A stretch of DNA of 64,000 nucleotides from Winkia neuii (GTDB lineage Bacteria; Actinomycetota; Actinomycetes; Actinomycetales; Actinomycetaceae), in NCBI RefSeq assembly GCF_029011175.1, contig NZ_CP118946.1, positions 1,240,001 to 1,304,000 on the forward strand. Reading direction: 5' to 3'. The notes below the pieces were generated by a model. It was not told the DNA's origin. It made no database searches and saw only the letters and a list, made by a program, of their open reading frames with translations. The translations under genes were made by a program, and so were the position numbers. Shown here piece by piece: positions 28,099 to 36,997 of the stretch (positions within the stretch are counted from its first letter, which is position 1; every line of letters begins with the position of its first letter).

Positions 28099-28113
28099 TC
28101 CGAACTGACTTAG

Positions 28114-28143
28114 CTGGAGGGGCCACGACCGTGGCCCCTCCAG
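28114..28143 (+). terminator. Strong hairpin between cydB and cydD
   Basis: A 14-base-pair GC-rich stem (arms 28114-28127 and 28130-28143, CTGGAGGGGCCACG and complement) starts 16 bases after the cydB stop. It has no U run (TTGCGTCTAATAG follows), so it may be a partial terminator or an mRNA processing/stability element that separates cydAB from cydDC levels. Confidence 0.6.
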
Positions 28144-28190
28144 TTGCGTCTAATAGCAAAACTTCAGAAAAGTATGAAAGCCTAAGGCCC

Positions 28191-29969
28191 GTGAAACCAT
28201 TTGATCCACGTCTAATTAGATACGCGAAATCAGCTCGCTCATACATCGCACTTATCGCCGGGCTCGGTTTCCTCACCGCTCTCCTGGTGATCGCCCAGGA
28301 TGTGTTGATCGCCTGGATCATCAGTCCCGTTATTACCGATGGGATGCACCTGGGGCAAGTTATACATCTGGTGTGGATTTTGGCAGGAGTAGCGGTGGCA
28401 CGCGCCCTCGTCATGTTCGTGCGTGAATCCCAAGCCCACAAAGCCGCTACGAAAACCATCGTGGAGCTACGCCACCAAGTACTTCGCAAAGCGATGCAAT
28501 TAGGGCCTCGCTGGCAGGCCCGCAAGGGAGCAGACACGGTCACCTTGCTAACCCGCGCTCTAGATGATCTAGGGCCGTACTTCGTAAACTATCTGCCGCA
28601 GTTGGTTTTGACCTGTACCGTGACTCCAGCAGCCCTCGCAGTGATGCTTTGGCTGGACTGGCTTTCGGCGATCGTGGCAGTAATAACTATTCCTTTGATT
28701 CCTATCTTCATGATCCTCATTGGTAAGTTGACCCAAGAGGCTTCCAACCGCCGTCTGGCTTCGATGCAGCAGTTAGGTCGCGAGCTACTGGATCTTATCT
28801 CTGGTCTTACGACCCTGAAGGCCCTGGGTCGCGAGCGTGGTCCCATTCGGGAAGTGCGCAGGCTGGGCGACAACTATGCCCGCACGACCATGCGCACTCT
28901 CTCGGTAGCTTTCCTCTCGGGTGGCGTACTAGAGTTCCTAGCTACTCTCTCGGTAGCACTCGTAGCGGTCGAAACTGGCTTCCGCCTCGTATACGGAAAC
29001 ATCGAACTGGCCCCCGCGCTAGCGGTAATTATGCTCGCCCCCGAGGTCTACCTCCCGCTGCGGGAAGTAGGAAAGCAATTCCACGCCTCCTCAAACGGGC
29101 TTGCCGCAGCACAGTCTGCCTTCGCAGTACTGGAGGCACCCACGCCAAAGGAAGGGACTATCCCCGCCCCCGCATTGGAGCACACCACCATTGAGGCCTC
29201 GTCGCTCTCAGTTGCCGCCCGCGGCATGTGGGCTCCAAAAGACCTACATTTTACTTTGCAGCCGGGCTCTATGAGCGCCCTAGTTGGCCCGTCAGGGGTG
29301 GGCAAATCCACCACGGTTATGGCTCTCCTAGGGCTACAGCAATTCGAAAGAGGGCAGATTAGCCTCGTCCATTCGGGCAGCACCCTCGCTCTGCCAAATG
29401 TCGACATGGATAGCTGGCGACAGCAAATTACCTGGGTGCCCCAAAGCCCTGTTCTACTACCCGGAACGATTCTGGAAAATATCTGCGACGATGCGCAGCG
29501 AGCACATGCTCTTTGCCCCGACGGAGTTGCTACCGGACCATTAGCTAAAGCAGCCAAGGCAACCGGCTTCGACAAGGTTGTGGCACAGGCCGAAGAGGGG
29601 TGGGCCACTCCTATCGGACAGGGAGGGGTAGGACTCTCCGTTGGTCAACGCCAGCGCCTCGCCCTCACCCGTGCTCTCTTAGGGAAAGAGCAGCTCGTGA
29701 TATTGGACGAGCCGACCGCCCACTTGGACGCCCACCTTGAAGCCCAGGTAACGGCCGCAGTAGAAGAACTAAAAGCTCAGGGCAAAACGATCCTCCTAAT
29801 AGCCCACCGCATCCCCCTGCTAAAACTTGCCGACCAACTCATCGAAGTCTCCTCCGGCAAGATGACCGAAGCAGATAAGGATGCGCTTGCCAACCCGGTT
29901 TCCGGCGCTAGCAGTGTCCCGCTTGAAGAATACGGTTTCCTAGACGAACGAGCAGTGGAGCAGAAATGA
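28191..29969 (+). CDS. cydD: ABC transporter CydD, cytochrome bd assembly
   Basis: A 592-residue half-transporter that with CydC exports glutathione/cysteine-type reductant and binds haem, needed for cytochrome bd assembly. The N-terminal membrane domain starts KPFDPRLIRYAKSARSY, typical of actinobacterial CydD. The nucleotide-binding domain shows Walker A GPSGVGKST, signature LSVGQRQRLALTR and Walker B VILDEPTAHLD. GTG 28191 is preferred; an in-frame GTG at 28131 lies inside the hairpin and gives no family similarity. The stop overlaps cydC (ATGA). Confidence 0.93.
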   Translation: MKPFDPRLIRYAKSARSYIALIAGLGFLTALLVIAQDVLIAWIISPVITDGMHLGQVIHLVWILAGVAVARALVMFVRESQAHKAATKTIVELRHQVLRKAMQLGPRWQARKGADTVTLLTRALDDLGPYFVNYLPQLVLTCTVTPAALAVMLWLDWLSAIVAVITIPLIPIFMILIGKLTQEASNRRLASMQQLGRELLDLISGLTTLKALGRERGPIREVRRLGDNYARTTMRTLSVAFLSGGVLEFLATLSVALVAVETGFRLVYGNIELAPALAVIMLAPEVYLPLREVGKQFHASSNGLAAAQSAFAVLEAPTPKEGTIPAPALEHTTIEASSLSVAARGMWAPKDLHFTLQPGSMSALVGPSGVGKSTTVMALLGLQQFERGQISLVHSGSTLALPNVDMDSWRQQITWVPQSPVLLPGTILENICDDAQRAHALCPDGVATGPLAKAAKATGFDKVVAQAEEGWATPIGQGGVGLSVGQRQRLALTRALLGKEQLVILDEPTAHLDAHLEAQVTAAVEELKAQGKTILLIAHRIPLLKLADQLIEVSSGKMTEADKDALANPVSGASSVPLEEYGFLDERAVEQK

Positions 29970-31726
29970 TTTTTTTAGAAAAAGATGAGGCACGCGCTCT
30001 TAGGAAATCCCTACGGCTTCTGAAGATAGACAAGAAATGGTTCGCCCTATCAGTGCTGTTCGGTTCCCTAGGATTGGGCGCGGCAGTAGCTTTAGGCGCT
30101 ACCTCAGCATGGCTAATTGCCCGGGCATCTCAGATGCCTCCGGTACTGACTCTTTCTGTAGCTGCCACCGCAGTTCGCCTGTTCGGCATCTCCAGAGCTG
30201 TACTGCGCTACCTGGAACGATTGAGTTCCCACTGGGTAGCGCTGTCCGGGATGGGATCCCTCCGCTCCGGCGTATACGAGCGCTTGGCTGAATCTTCAAC
30301 CTCGAAAGTAGCCGGTATCAAACGCGGCGACCTGCTAGCCCGCACCGGAGCCGACGTGGACGCGGTAGGTGACTTCGTAGTGAAGTCTCTGCTCCCCACA
30401 GCCGTAGCGCTGGTAGTCGGAGTATGCACCTGCCTAGGGATCGCCCTCCTAGATCCCGCCTGTGCGGTTGTACTTGCCATCTGCTTATTGCTGTCCGGCT
30501 TTGTCTCCCCGCTGCTAAGTGCCCGCGCAACCCGCCGGGCCGAACTGGCAAATCAGATTTCCAGAACCGAGATGTCGGTGTCTGCTATGACCATGCTAGA
30601 TGGGGCTGCAGAACTCGCCGTTTTAGGCAGGACAGATGCCATGGACGCTCACTTTGTCAAGACAGATGAAGCGCTCACAAAGGCAAAGAATCAAGCTGCC
30701 TACCCCAATGGGTGGGCGAGCGCAATGAATGACGTTGCCACCTCGCTCTCGGTCATCGGCGCGATCATCTTTGGGACCTGGGCAATGCATGCCTCTACCC
30801 TCTCCCCTGTGGGACTAGCTGTCGTCGTATTAACCCCACTGTCCGCGTTTGAAGGTACTGCTCTGCTAGGACCTGCCACGGTGCAACTCATCTCTTCTGC
30901 GGGTGCGGCCAAACGCATCATCAGCCTTTTGGACGGGGAACAAGATACTGAAAAAGATTCGACCATCCAGGTGAAATCCAATGTCTTGAAAGCAACGGAT
31001 CTTGCCATTGGGTGGCCAGGAGGCCCCACCATTGCCACTGGCATCAACCTCACGCTTACGCCCTCTTCGCGCACAGCGATAGTAGGGCCATCCGGAATCG
31101 GGAAGTCAACCCTGCTATTTACACTCGCTGGCCTCCTCGAGCCAAAATCTGGGACCGTAGAAATAGACGGAGTGCCGGTAAGCTCTCTGTCGCGACAGAA
31201 TGCCTCTAAGGCCATTACGGTGACGGCGGAGGACGCACATATCTTCGAAACCACTGTTTTGGAGAACATCCGTGTCGCCCGCGGTGACGTAACTGAAACA
31301 GAAGCCTACGACCTATTGGATCGCGCTGGAATCGGCGAGTGGGCCCGGTCTCTCCCGGAGGGACTAGACACAGTAATTGGTTCGGGCGGCACTACAATTT
31401 CTGGTGGCGAGAGACGCCGCATCCTGATAGCCAGGGCTCTAGCAGCCACTGCTCCGCTGATGCTCCTTGACGAGCCCGGTGAACACATCGACCCCGCTAC
31501 GGCAGACAAGATCCTCACCGAGATGCTTACTTCCCAATCAGACAAGGGAGTACTTGTTGTCACCCACCGCCTGTCTGCATTAGGAGCCGCAGACGAAGTG
31601 CTTATGATGGCCACGGACGGAGGCGCCGCTAAGGTAGTAGCACGCGGGCGCCACCAGGAATTGCTGGCTAATAACGAAGACTATGCATGGGCGGCATGCC
31701 AGGAGGAATATGCATATGGAAACTGA
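29966..31726 (+). CDS. cydC: ABC transporter CydC, cytochrome bd assembly
   Basis: A 586-residue half-transporter partner of CydD. The membrane domain contains LGATSAWLIARASQMPPV, VRLFGISRAVLRYLERL and SGMGSLRSG, all CydC-typical. The nucleotide-binding domain has Walker A GPSGIGKST, a diverged signature SGGERRRILIARAL and Walker B LLDEPGEHID, with Gly-Glu where most have Thr/Ser-Ala. It overlaps cydD by four bases at the start and the sensor kinase by eleven bases at the end. Confidence 0.95.
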   Translation: MIFLEKDEARALRKSLRLLKIDKKWFALSVLFGSLGLGAAVALGATSAWLIARASQMPPVLTLSVAATAVRLFGISRAVLRYLERLSSHWVALSGMGSLRSGVYERLAESSTSKVAGIKRGDLLARTGADVDAVGDFVVKSLLPTAVALVVGVCTCLGIALLDPACAVVLAICLLLSGFVSPLLSARATRRAELANQISRTEMSVSAMTMLDGAAELAVLGRTDAMDAHFVKTDEALTKAKNQAAYPNGWASAMNDVATSLSVIGAIIFGTWAMHASTLSPVGLAVVVLTPLSAFEGTALLGPATVQLISSAGAAKRIISLLDGEQDTEKDSTIQVKSNVLKATDLAIGWPGGPTIATGINLTLTPSSRTAIVGPSGIGKSTLLFTLAGLLEPKSGTVEIDGVPVSSLSRQNASKAITVTAEDAHIFETTVLENIRVARGDVTETEAYDLLDRAGIGEWARSLPEGLDTVIGSGGTTISGGERRRILIARALAATAPLMLLDEPGEHIDPATADKILTEMLTSQSDKGVLVVTHRLSALGAADEVLMMATDGGAAKVVARGRHQELLANNEDYAWAACQEEYAYGN

Positions 31727-33380
31727 ACGACTGCATAAAGACATGTCGTTGCTGAGCGCATTTTTAGACCTGGCGGGACGCCTCGCAGTTCCCGGCGTCA
31801 TGCAGGACTTCGTTAACAAAGCATGCCAGCTAGTTAATGCCTCCTGCGGGTCTATGACCATGCTTGATAACCGTGGCGATCTAGCCCGGATATACCACTC
31901 CGGCATTGATGGCCTCGATATTCCCTCCCAACAGTCCTTACTTTCAAAGGCAGAACAGCAGATCGGGCTTGCTCACGGGCACGGGGTGATCCTTGGACCA
32001 GACAACGAGCTGTTCAACTCAATCTGGCCCCAGGCCCAGTCCCTAATGTGCGTGCCAGTGTCGATGCACGAGCAAATCATCGGGCGTCTCTATTTGATCA
32101 GTGACGACAATGACTTCAGTGACGACGATCTTAAGGTGATTTTAGGGTTGGCGGCAGTCGCTGCCGTAGCAATCGAAAATGCGCGCCTCTATCAGGATGC
32201 TCGCAAACGCGAAAAATGGATAAAGGTATCCCAGTCCCTTACCACAATGCTCCTGGAAGGCACCGACGAGGAAGAGGCACTGGAAGCCATTGCTCGCAGA
32301 GTTCGCGAAGTAGCCGAGGCAGACACCGCCTTGCTGATCTTGCCTTCCGTCGGAGACGTATACGCTTGTGAGATCGCCGATGGCGACGGCGCCCAAGGCC
32401 TCATTGGGCTGCGCTTTCCAGAAGAAGGAAGGGCAATGTCCGTCCTGCGCGAAGGAGCTGGCCTGGTGGTCGATTCCATGCGCAGAGCACAAACTATGCG
32501 CGTACCAGAGCTTTCGAAATGGGGACCAGCACTCTATGCTCCCCTACTAGCTCGAGGAAGCGCTACCGGAGTGCTCCTCCTCCTTCGGCGGCCCGGACAC
32601 CCAGAATTCACTCAGGCCGAACTAGACCTGGCCGAATCCGTATCCGCGCAGGCCGCCCTCGCACTAGAACTGGCCTCGGCACGTCACAGCGAAGATATCG
32701 CTACCCTGCTAGATGAGCGCTCTCGGATCGGTCGCGACCTGCACGATCTGGCGATTCAACAGCTGTTCGCCACCGGCATGCAGATTGACGGGGCAAAACA
32801 CGCAATAGCCGCAGGCAACCGAGACGACAAAGCAACGATCGAGGTACTCGAAAAGGCGCTGGCATCCGTAGACGATTCTGTAAAACAAATTCGGGCCATC
32901 GTTCACAACCTTCGAGAACCTGATGCAGGCGTCGTACTAGTAGAACGGCTGCGTCGCGAATCCTCGCTAGCGCGCACCCTTCTTGGATTCGCTCCCTCGC
33001 TAATCATCGTCGCCGACAATACCGAGCTCACCGGAGACGACATAGCTGAAGAAGAATTGATCCAAATGATCGATGACCAGGTTGGCTCTGACATTGCCGA
33101 CGACGTAGTGGCGGTAGTCCGAGAAGGACTGTCGAATGCTGCCCGCCACGCGCATGCGTCCTCGGTAATGGCGCGCATAGATGTCTCTAGCCGTCTACAG
33201 GAGGGCCGCGTCCGTATCGAAGTTACTGATGACGGAGCCGGACTGGATCGATCCAACACGAGAAGATCAGGTCTCGATAACCTTGCCGCTCGCGCGCGCC
33301 GGCATGGGGGCAACTTCTCCATCGGCGCCCGTCCAACCCACAAGGGCACATTGATGGAGTGGCAAGTACCCCTTAAATAA
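31716..33380 (+). CDS. GAF-domain sensor histidine kinase, DevS/DosS-like
   Basis: A 554-residue cytoplasmic sensor kinase. Residues about 10-165 and 185-325 form two GAF domains. A HisKA_3 dimerisation helix follows with GRDLHDLAIQQLFATG (phospho-acceptor His343), and the C-terminus is a HATPase domain (GLSNAARHAHAS, TDDGAGLD, SGLDNLAARA). No membrane segment is seen. The two-GAF plus HisKA_3 plan is that of mycobacterial DevS/DosT, whose first GAF binds haem and senses O2, NO or CO; haem binding here is inference. ATG 31716 is chosen because GGAGG lies nine bases upstream. It overlaps cydC, so it is expressed with the oxidase operon. Confidence 0.9.
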   Translation: METERLHKDMSLLSAFLDLAGRLAVPGVMQDFVNKACQLVNASCGSMTMLDNRGDLARIYHSGIDGLDIPSQQSLLSKAEQQIGLAHGHGVILGPDNELFNSIWPQAQSLMCVPVSMHEQIIGRLYLISDDNDFSDDDLKVILGLAAVAAVAIENARLYQDARKREKWIKVSQSLTTMLLEGTDEEEALEAIARRVREVAEADTALLILPSVGDVYACEIADGDGAQGLIGLRFPEEGRAMSVLREGAGLVVDSMRRAQTMRVPELSKWGPALYAPLLARGSATGVLLLLRRPGHPEFTQAELDLAESVSAQAALALELASARHSEDIATLLDERSRIGRDLHDLAIQQLFATGMQIDGAKHAIAAGNRDDKATIEVLEKALASVDDSVKQIRAIVHNLREPDAGVVLVERLRRESSLARTLLGFAPSLIIVADNTELTGDDIAEEELIQMIDDQVGSDIADDVVAVVREGLSNAARHAHASSVMARIDVSSRLQEGRVRIEVTDDGAGLDRSNTRRSGLDNLAARARRHGGNFSIGARPTHKGTLMEWQVPLK

Positions 33381-33410
33381 AATTGGGTGGACCGGCCGGT
33401 CCACCCAATT
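33381..33410. terminator. Perfect palindromic bidirectional terminator
   Basis: A perfect 30-base palindrome (arms AATTGGGTGGACCGG / CCGGTCCACCCAATT) lies between the convergent sensor kinase and response regulator genes, with no space on either side. It serves both genes. Confidence 0.88.
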
Positions 33411-33412
33411 GC

Positions 33413-34057
33413 TTAGTTGTTCCTCCAGGCTTGCGCTCGCTGGCCGGCAACCCACGCCGCTACCTGGGTTCGGCGCTGCAACCCCATCTTCGCCAGCAAC
33501 GACGTAATATGGTTCTTCACGGTCTTCTCGGCAACACCCAGCTTCTCGCCGATCTCGCGGTTAGACAGACCATCACCAATTAGTTCTAATACTTTGCGTT
33601 CGGAAGGGGTCAGATTCGCCGTGGGATCCCCAGAATCGGCCCTTCGCCTGGTAACTGTACGTTCGTCCAGCAGCACGCGCCCAGATGCAACCGCACGGAT
33701 CACGTCTGTGATCTCTGCACCGCGAACAGTCTTCAGAATGTAGGCACGGGCTCCCGCCTCCAGAGACTCGGCCAAGGCATCGTCGTCATCGAACGAAGTA
33801 AGGACAATCGGGTGCGTATCGGGGCACAGTTCCTTCAGGCGATTCATCACGTCGATACCAGTTCCATCTGGAAGCTGCAGATCAACCAAAATAATATCCG
33901 GGCGTACAAGATCCGCACGGCGGACTGCGTCCTCGACAGATCCTGCTTCCGCGACCACTTCCAAGCCATCTGCGCGGTCCACGATTTCAGCAATACCACG
34001 ACGCACGATCTCGTGGTCATCAACAATCATTACGCGAATATTCTTATGCTCTTCCAT
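33413..34057 (-). CDS. NarL/LuxR-family response regulator, DevR/DosR-like
   Basis: A 214-residue response regulator with an N-terminal receiver (acidic pocket VDDHE, phospho-acceptor Asp59 in LVDLQLPDGTG, conserved Thr/Ser and Lys in VLTSF and YILKT) and a C-terminal LuxR-type helix-turn-helix (LTPSERKVLELIGDGLSNRE, AEKTVKNHITSLLAKMG). The recognition helix resembles that of DevR/DosR. It faces the DevS-like kinase across a shared terminator, so they are a likely cognate pair. A TAGGAT element seven bases before the ATG, with no clear ribosome site, suggests a leaderless mRNA. Confidence 0.92.
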   Translation of the reverse strand: MEEHKNIRVMIVDDHEIVRRGIAEIVDRADGLEVVAEAGSVEDAVRRADLVRPDIILVDLQLPDGTGIDVMNRLKELCPDTHPIVLTSFDDDDALAESLEAGARAYILKTVRGAEITDVIRAVASGRVLLDERTVTRRRADSGDPTANLTPSERKVLELIGDGLSNREIGEKLGVAEKTVKNHITSLLAKMGLQRRTQVAAWVAGQRAQAWRNN

Positions 34058-34067
34058 ACCAAATATC

Positions 34068-34970
34068 CTAACCTTTATGCGCCGCTAGACTCCCGCGCGG
34101 CACCTTCTGACATTTTACGCACACCGTGGAGGAACGCCCCGCCACTACCACTTTGCGCATCGGCGTACCGCATCGCTCGCAGGGCCTCCCAACTCGTCCA
34201 TACGCGGACAGTGATCTAGAAAAATAGCCAGATTCACCATTGACGTTCACATAGAGAGAATCGAAAGAAGTCCCCCCTTGAGTCAGCGCCCGCTCCATCA
34301 CCAAGCGGCAAGCACCGTAGATCTGCTCAATCTTCGGCTTCGACAATTCATTGCCACGGCGCAGCGGATGCACCTGCGCAGCCCACAGCGCCTCGTCAGC
34401 GTAGATGTTTCCAACACCCGAAACTACGGTTTGATCAAGTAAAATAGCTTTCACTGCTCTTGCCGAGCTCTGCACCTGGCGGCAAACCGAGGCCATGTCG
34501 AGGTGGGGGTCTAACACGTCGCGCCCAACGTGGCTCACGCAGGCAGGCAGTCTTCCATCTGCATCTCCCCGCCCCGCTGGCACTCCCGCTCGGTCACCTA
34601 CTAACTGATCAGCGCGGAGGTATCCGAAGGTGCGCTGATCTACAAACCGCAGGGAACGGCCACCACTAGTCAGCGTCGCCCGTTCATGCTTGGAGGGCGG
34701 AGCATCCGAAGGACGCACCAGCATCTGCCCTGACATACCCAAATGCACTACTAACGCCGTGTCATCATCCAGTAACGCCCACAAGTATTTTCCCCGCACA
34801 GCCCATCCCAAGATGGCCCGCCCTCTAAGCGATCTTTCTAGCGCCTGCGGCCCACCTACCGTGTGCCTGGCCGTGCGCGGGTGCCTGATAGCGGCGTCTT
34901 CAATCAAAAAATTAGAAGTATGCTCAGCTAAACCGGCCCGAACTACCTCAACCTCTGGCAGTTCTGGCAT
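34068..34970 (-). CDS. mutM: Formamidopyrimidine-DNA glycosylase
   Basis: A 300-residue base-excision enzyme that removes 8-oxoguanine and formamidopyrimidines. The catalytic N-terminus MPELPEVE (Pro2 nucleophile after Met removal) is intact, the helix-two-turn-helix shows GVGNIYADEALW, and the C-terminal zinc finger has CERCGTP and CVKCQK. It is slightly longer than E. coli MutM because of an insert near residue 130-145. Its start overlaps the rnc 3' end by 23 bases. Confidence 0.95.
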   Translation of the reverse strand: MPELPEVEVVRAGLAEHTSNFLIEDAAIRHPRTARHTVGGPQALERSLRGRAILGWAVRGKYLWALLDDDTALVVHLGMSGQMLVRPSDAPPSKHERATLTSGGRSLRFVDQRTFGYLRADQLVGDRAGVPAGRGDADGRLPACVSHVGRDVLDPHLDMASVCRQVQSSARAVKAILLDQTVVSGVGNIYADEALWAAQVHPLRRGNELSKPKIEQIYGACRLVMERALTQGGTSFDSLYVNVNGESGYFSRSLSAYGRVGRPCERCGTPMRKVVVAGRSSTVCVKCQKVPRGSLAAHKG

Positions 34971-35721
34971 TTACTTCCTTTCGCACCGCCTCTACATCCA
35001 CGTCGAACCCCAGTGGGGTGTGGATGTCATAGCGCTTTTGCAGTTCCTCGACCGCTGCCCTTGCTGCTTCGTGCTGAGCGAGCTTCTTCGAAGAGGCAGT
35101 TCCACTAGCCACCACCTGGCCATCGACCAGGGCCTGCGCAGTGAATACCCGCGCATGATCGGGGCCTGTAGAGGTCGACTCGTAGACCGGGGAGGAAAGC
35201 TCTAGCGCGGCGGCGAGTTCCTGAAGCGTCGTCTTCCAATCCATGCCTATGCCACGCTGGACCACCTGATCCAGAAGATCGGCAAGTAGGTCTTCGACCA
35301 CCTTGCGCGTCTTCTCGAGCTTATGGGTCAAATACGTGGCACCAATTAGAGCCTCTACAGTGTCAGAGAGTATGGAGTCCTTGTTGCGGCCCCCGGAAGA
35401 ATCCTCACCTTTGCCTAGAAGGATGTAAGGTCCCAGATCGATCTTGCGGGCGACTGCTGCAAGCGCCGGCTGAGATACCGTAGCGGCGCGCATCTTCGCC
35501 AAGTGCCCCTCAGGGTGACCCGGATAGTCGCGATACAGCTTTTCGGTTACCACAATAGAAAGCACCGAGTCACCTAGAAATTCGAGCCTCTCGTTAGTGG
35601 GCAAGCCGCCCTCTTCGTTGGCAAACGAGCGGTGAGTCAGGGCCAGAACCAGCAGGTCTGGATCGATACTTATCCCCCAGGCCTCTGTAAGCCTGCGTAC
35701 ATCCGGGGTTTGACTATTCAC
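34948..35721 (-). CDS. rnc: Ribonuclease III
   Basis: A 257-residue double-strand-specific endoribonuclease. The signature NERLEFLGDSVL and the second catalytic block DTVEALIGATYL carry the metal-binding acidic residues. A C-terminal double-stranded RNA-binding domain (VYESTSTGPDHARVFTAQ, SSKKLAQHEAARAAVEEL) follows. It is followed by mutM and preceded directly by the DUF177 gene, with which it overlaps by eight bases. The rpmF gene usually found between them is absent. Confidence 0.96.
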   Translation of the reverse strand: MNSQTPDVRRLTEAWGISIDPDLLVLALTHRSFANEEGGLPTNERLEFLGDSVLSIVVTEKLYRDYPGHPEGHLAKMRAATVSQPALAAVARKIDLGPYILLGKGEDSSGGRNKDSILSDTVEALIGATYLTHKLEKTRKVVEDLLADLLDQVVQRGIGMDWKTTLQELAAALELSSPVYESTSTGPDHARVFTAQALVDGQVVASGTASSKKLAQHEAARAAVEELQKRYDIHTPLGFDVDVEAVRKEVNARTARG

Positions 35722-36274
35722 TTTCGAGCTTGTCCTTCAACGCTGCTAAAGAGGCCCACCTGGGGTCCACATTCTGGTGTTCATGACCGGGATTGTCGGC
35801 TAGCCTAATGCCGCATTCAGGGCAAAGTCCCGGGCATTCTGGCTTACACAGAGGCGCAAAAGGAAGATCGGCAATGATCGCGTCACGGACTACCTCATCT
35901 AGCGCCACTTCGTCGGCACCCACCGTAGGCATCGAAGCCGCCTCCTCGTCGCCCTCCGCGACCAGCTTCTTCAAATGATCCTCATAGAAGAACATCTGGT
36001 CAGCGTCGATTGAGACATCGAGGGTGACCGGATCTAAGCACCTGGAACATTCGCCCGTTACCCGGGTGTCGCCCTCGACGTGGGCAAGGATCCCATCTTC
36101 CAAAGCAGTCAGTCGCACCGCTAACTCCAGATTAGGCTCCTGCGGCACCTTCAGCACTTCTGTTCCTAGATCTTCAGGAACCGAAACCGACAGGTCAATC
36201 CCAATGGTAGAACCTACCTGGGTAGGAAGCTCCCGAAGAGAAACATTTAGTCCATCTTCGAAATCAGTACTCAT
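35714..36274 (-). CDS. YceD/DUF177 family protein
   Basis: A 186-residue protein of the YceD (DUF177) family, linked in other bacteria and plants to 23S rRNA processing or stability. The central motif GECSRCLDPV and the C-terminal Cys cluster CKPECPGLCPECG followed by DPRWASLAALK are diagnostic. It is normally paired with rpmF (L32), which is missing at this site. Its start immediately follows the stop of the coiled-coil gene, and its end overlaps rnc. Confidence 0.9.
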   Translation of the reverse strand: MSTDFEDGLNVSLRELPTQVGSTIGIDLSVSVPEDLGTEVLKVPQEPNLELAVRLTALEDGILAHVEGDTRVTGECSRCLDPVTLDVSIDADQMFFYEDHLKKLVAEGDEEAASMPTVGADEVALDEVVRDAIIADLPFAPLCKPECPGLCPECGIRLADNPGHEHQNVDPRWASLAALKDKLESE

Positions 36275-36997
36275 CTAACGTCCTTTACGAGACAGGGACT
36301 GGCGGCCCCCGTGGGTCTGCCGCATGATCTGCTGCAGCAGTTCTTCGAACTCTGCCAGCTTGGAATCCACATAGCGGTCTGCATCGCCTGCGAGCTTACC
36401 AGCTTTATTTTGTGCCTCACTGACGATGGACTGCGCCTTGGCCTGTGCCTGCGCAACCACCGTCTCCTTAGCTACCAGTTCACTGGCGCGGGCTTTCGCC
36501 CGATTCACCAGATCTTCGGCCTGTGCGCGCGCAGAAGCCGCAATCTTTTCAGATTCTGAGTGAGCGTCGGCAAGGATCTGCTGAGAACGCTCTTCGGCCT
36601 CGGACACAGCGGTCTGTGCCTGCTGGTCCGCCTCGCTCCGCGTCTGCTTCGCGTAGTCGTCAGCTTCTAACTTGGTTTGTTCTGCCTGCGAATTCGCGTC
36701 CGCGATGGTGGCAGCCGCTTCAGCATCTGCCTGGTCCAACACCTTCGACGCATCCTGGACAATGCCGTCAGCTTGCACCAGATCGTACGGCAGAGCTTCC
36801 CGAGCATTGTGCAACAATTCCAGCGCTTCCGCCTGATTTACCAGCACAGACGCGGACAGAGGAAGAGATTTACCTGAGGCGATGAGTTCGCTGAGCCGAT
36901 CCAGTACAGCGATCACGTCCGAGGGCGCGTACTGTTCCTCGACCCCTTCCAGATTTTCTACCTGATCCGTTTGAGTGTCTACTTCCTCGTTGGCCAT
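36275..36997 (-). CDS. DivIVA-like/ATPase-B-like coiled-coil protein
   Basis: A 240-residue protein. Residues 24-75 resemble the conserved N-terminal helix pair of the DivIVA-like protein encoded beside coaD in actinobacteria. Residues about 80-225 are a long Ala/Glu/Gln/Lys-rich coiled coil with heptad-like spacing. There is no membrane segment or signal peptide. The family is usually annotated as cell-division initiation protein, but its role is poorly defined. It overlaps the coaD 3' end by 19 bases and is followed directly by DUF177. Confidence 0.75.
   Translation of the reverse strand: MANEEVDTQTDQVENLEGVEEQYAPSDVIAVLDRLSELIASGKSLPLSASVLVNQAEALELLHNAREALPYDLVQADGIVQDASKVLDQADAEAAATIADANSQAEQTKLEADDYAKQTRSEADQQAQTAVSEAEERSQQILADAHSESEKIAASARAQAEDLVNRAKARASELVAKETVVAQAQAKAQSIVSEAQNKAGKLAGDADRYVDSKLAEFEELLQQIMRQTHGGRQSLSRKGR

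Noticed and set aside
28131-28190. Upstream GTG start for cydD
   Set aside because: The codon lies inside the right arm of a strong hairpin and the added residues have no family similarity.
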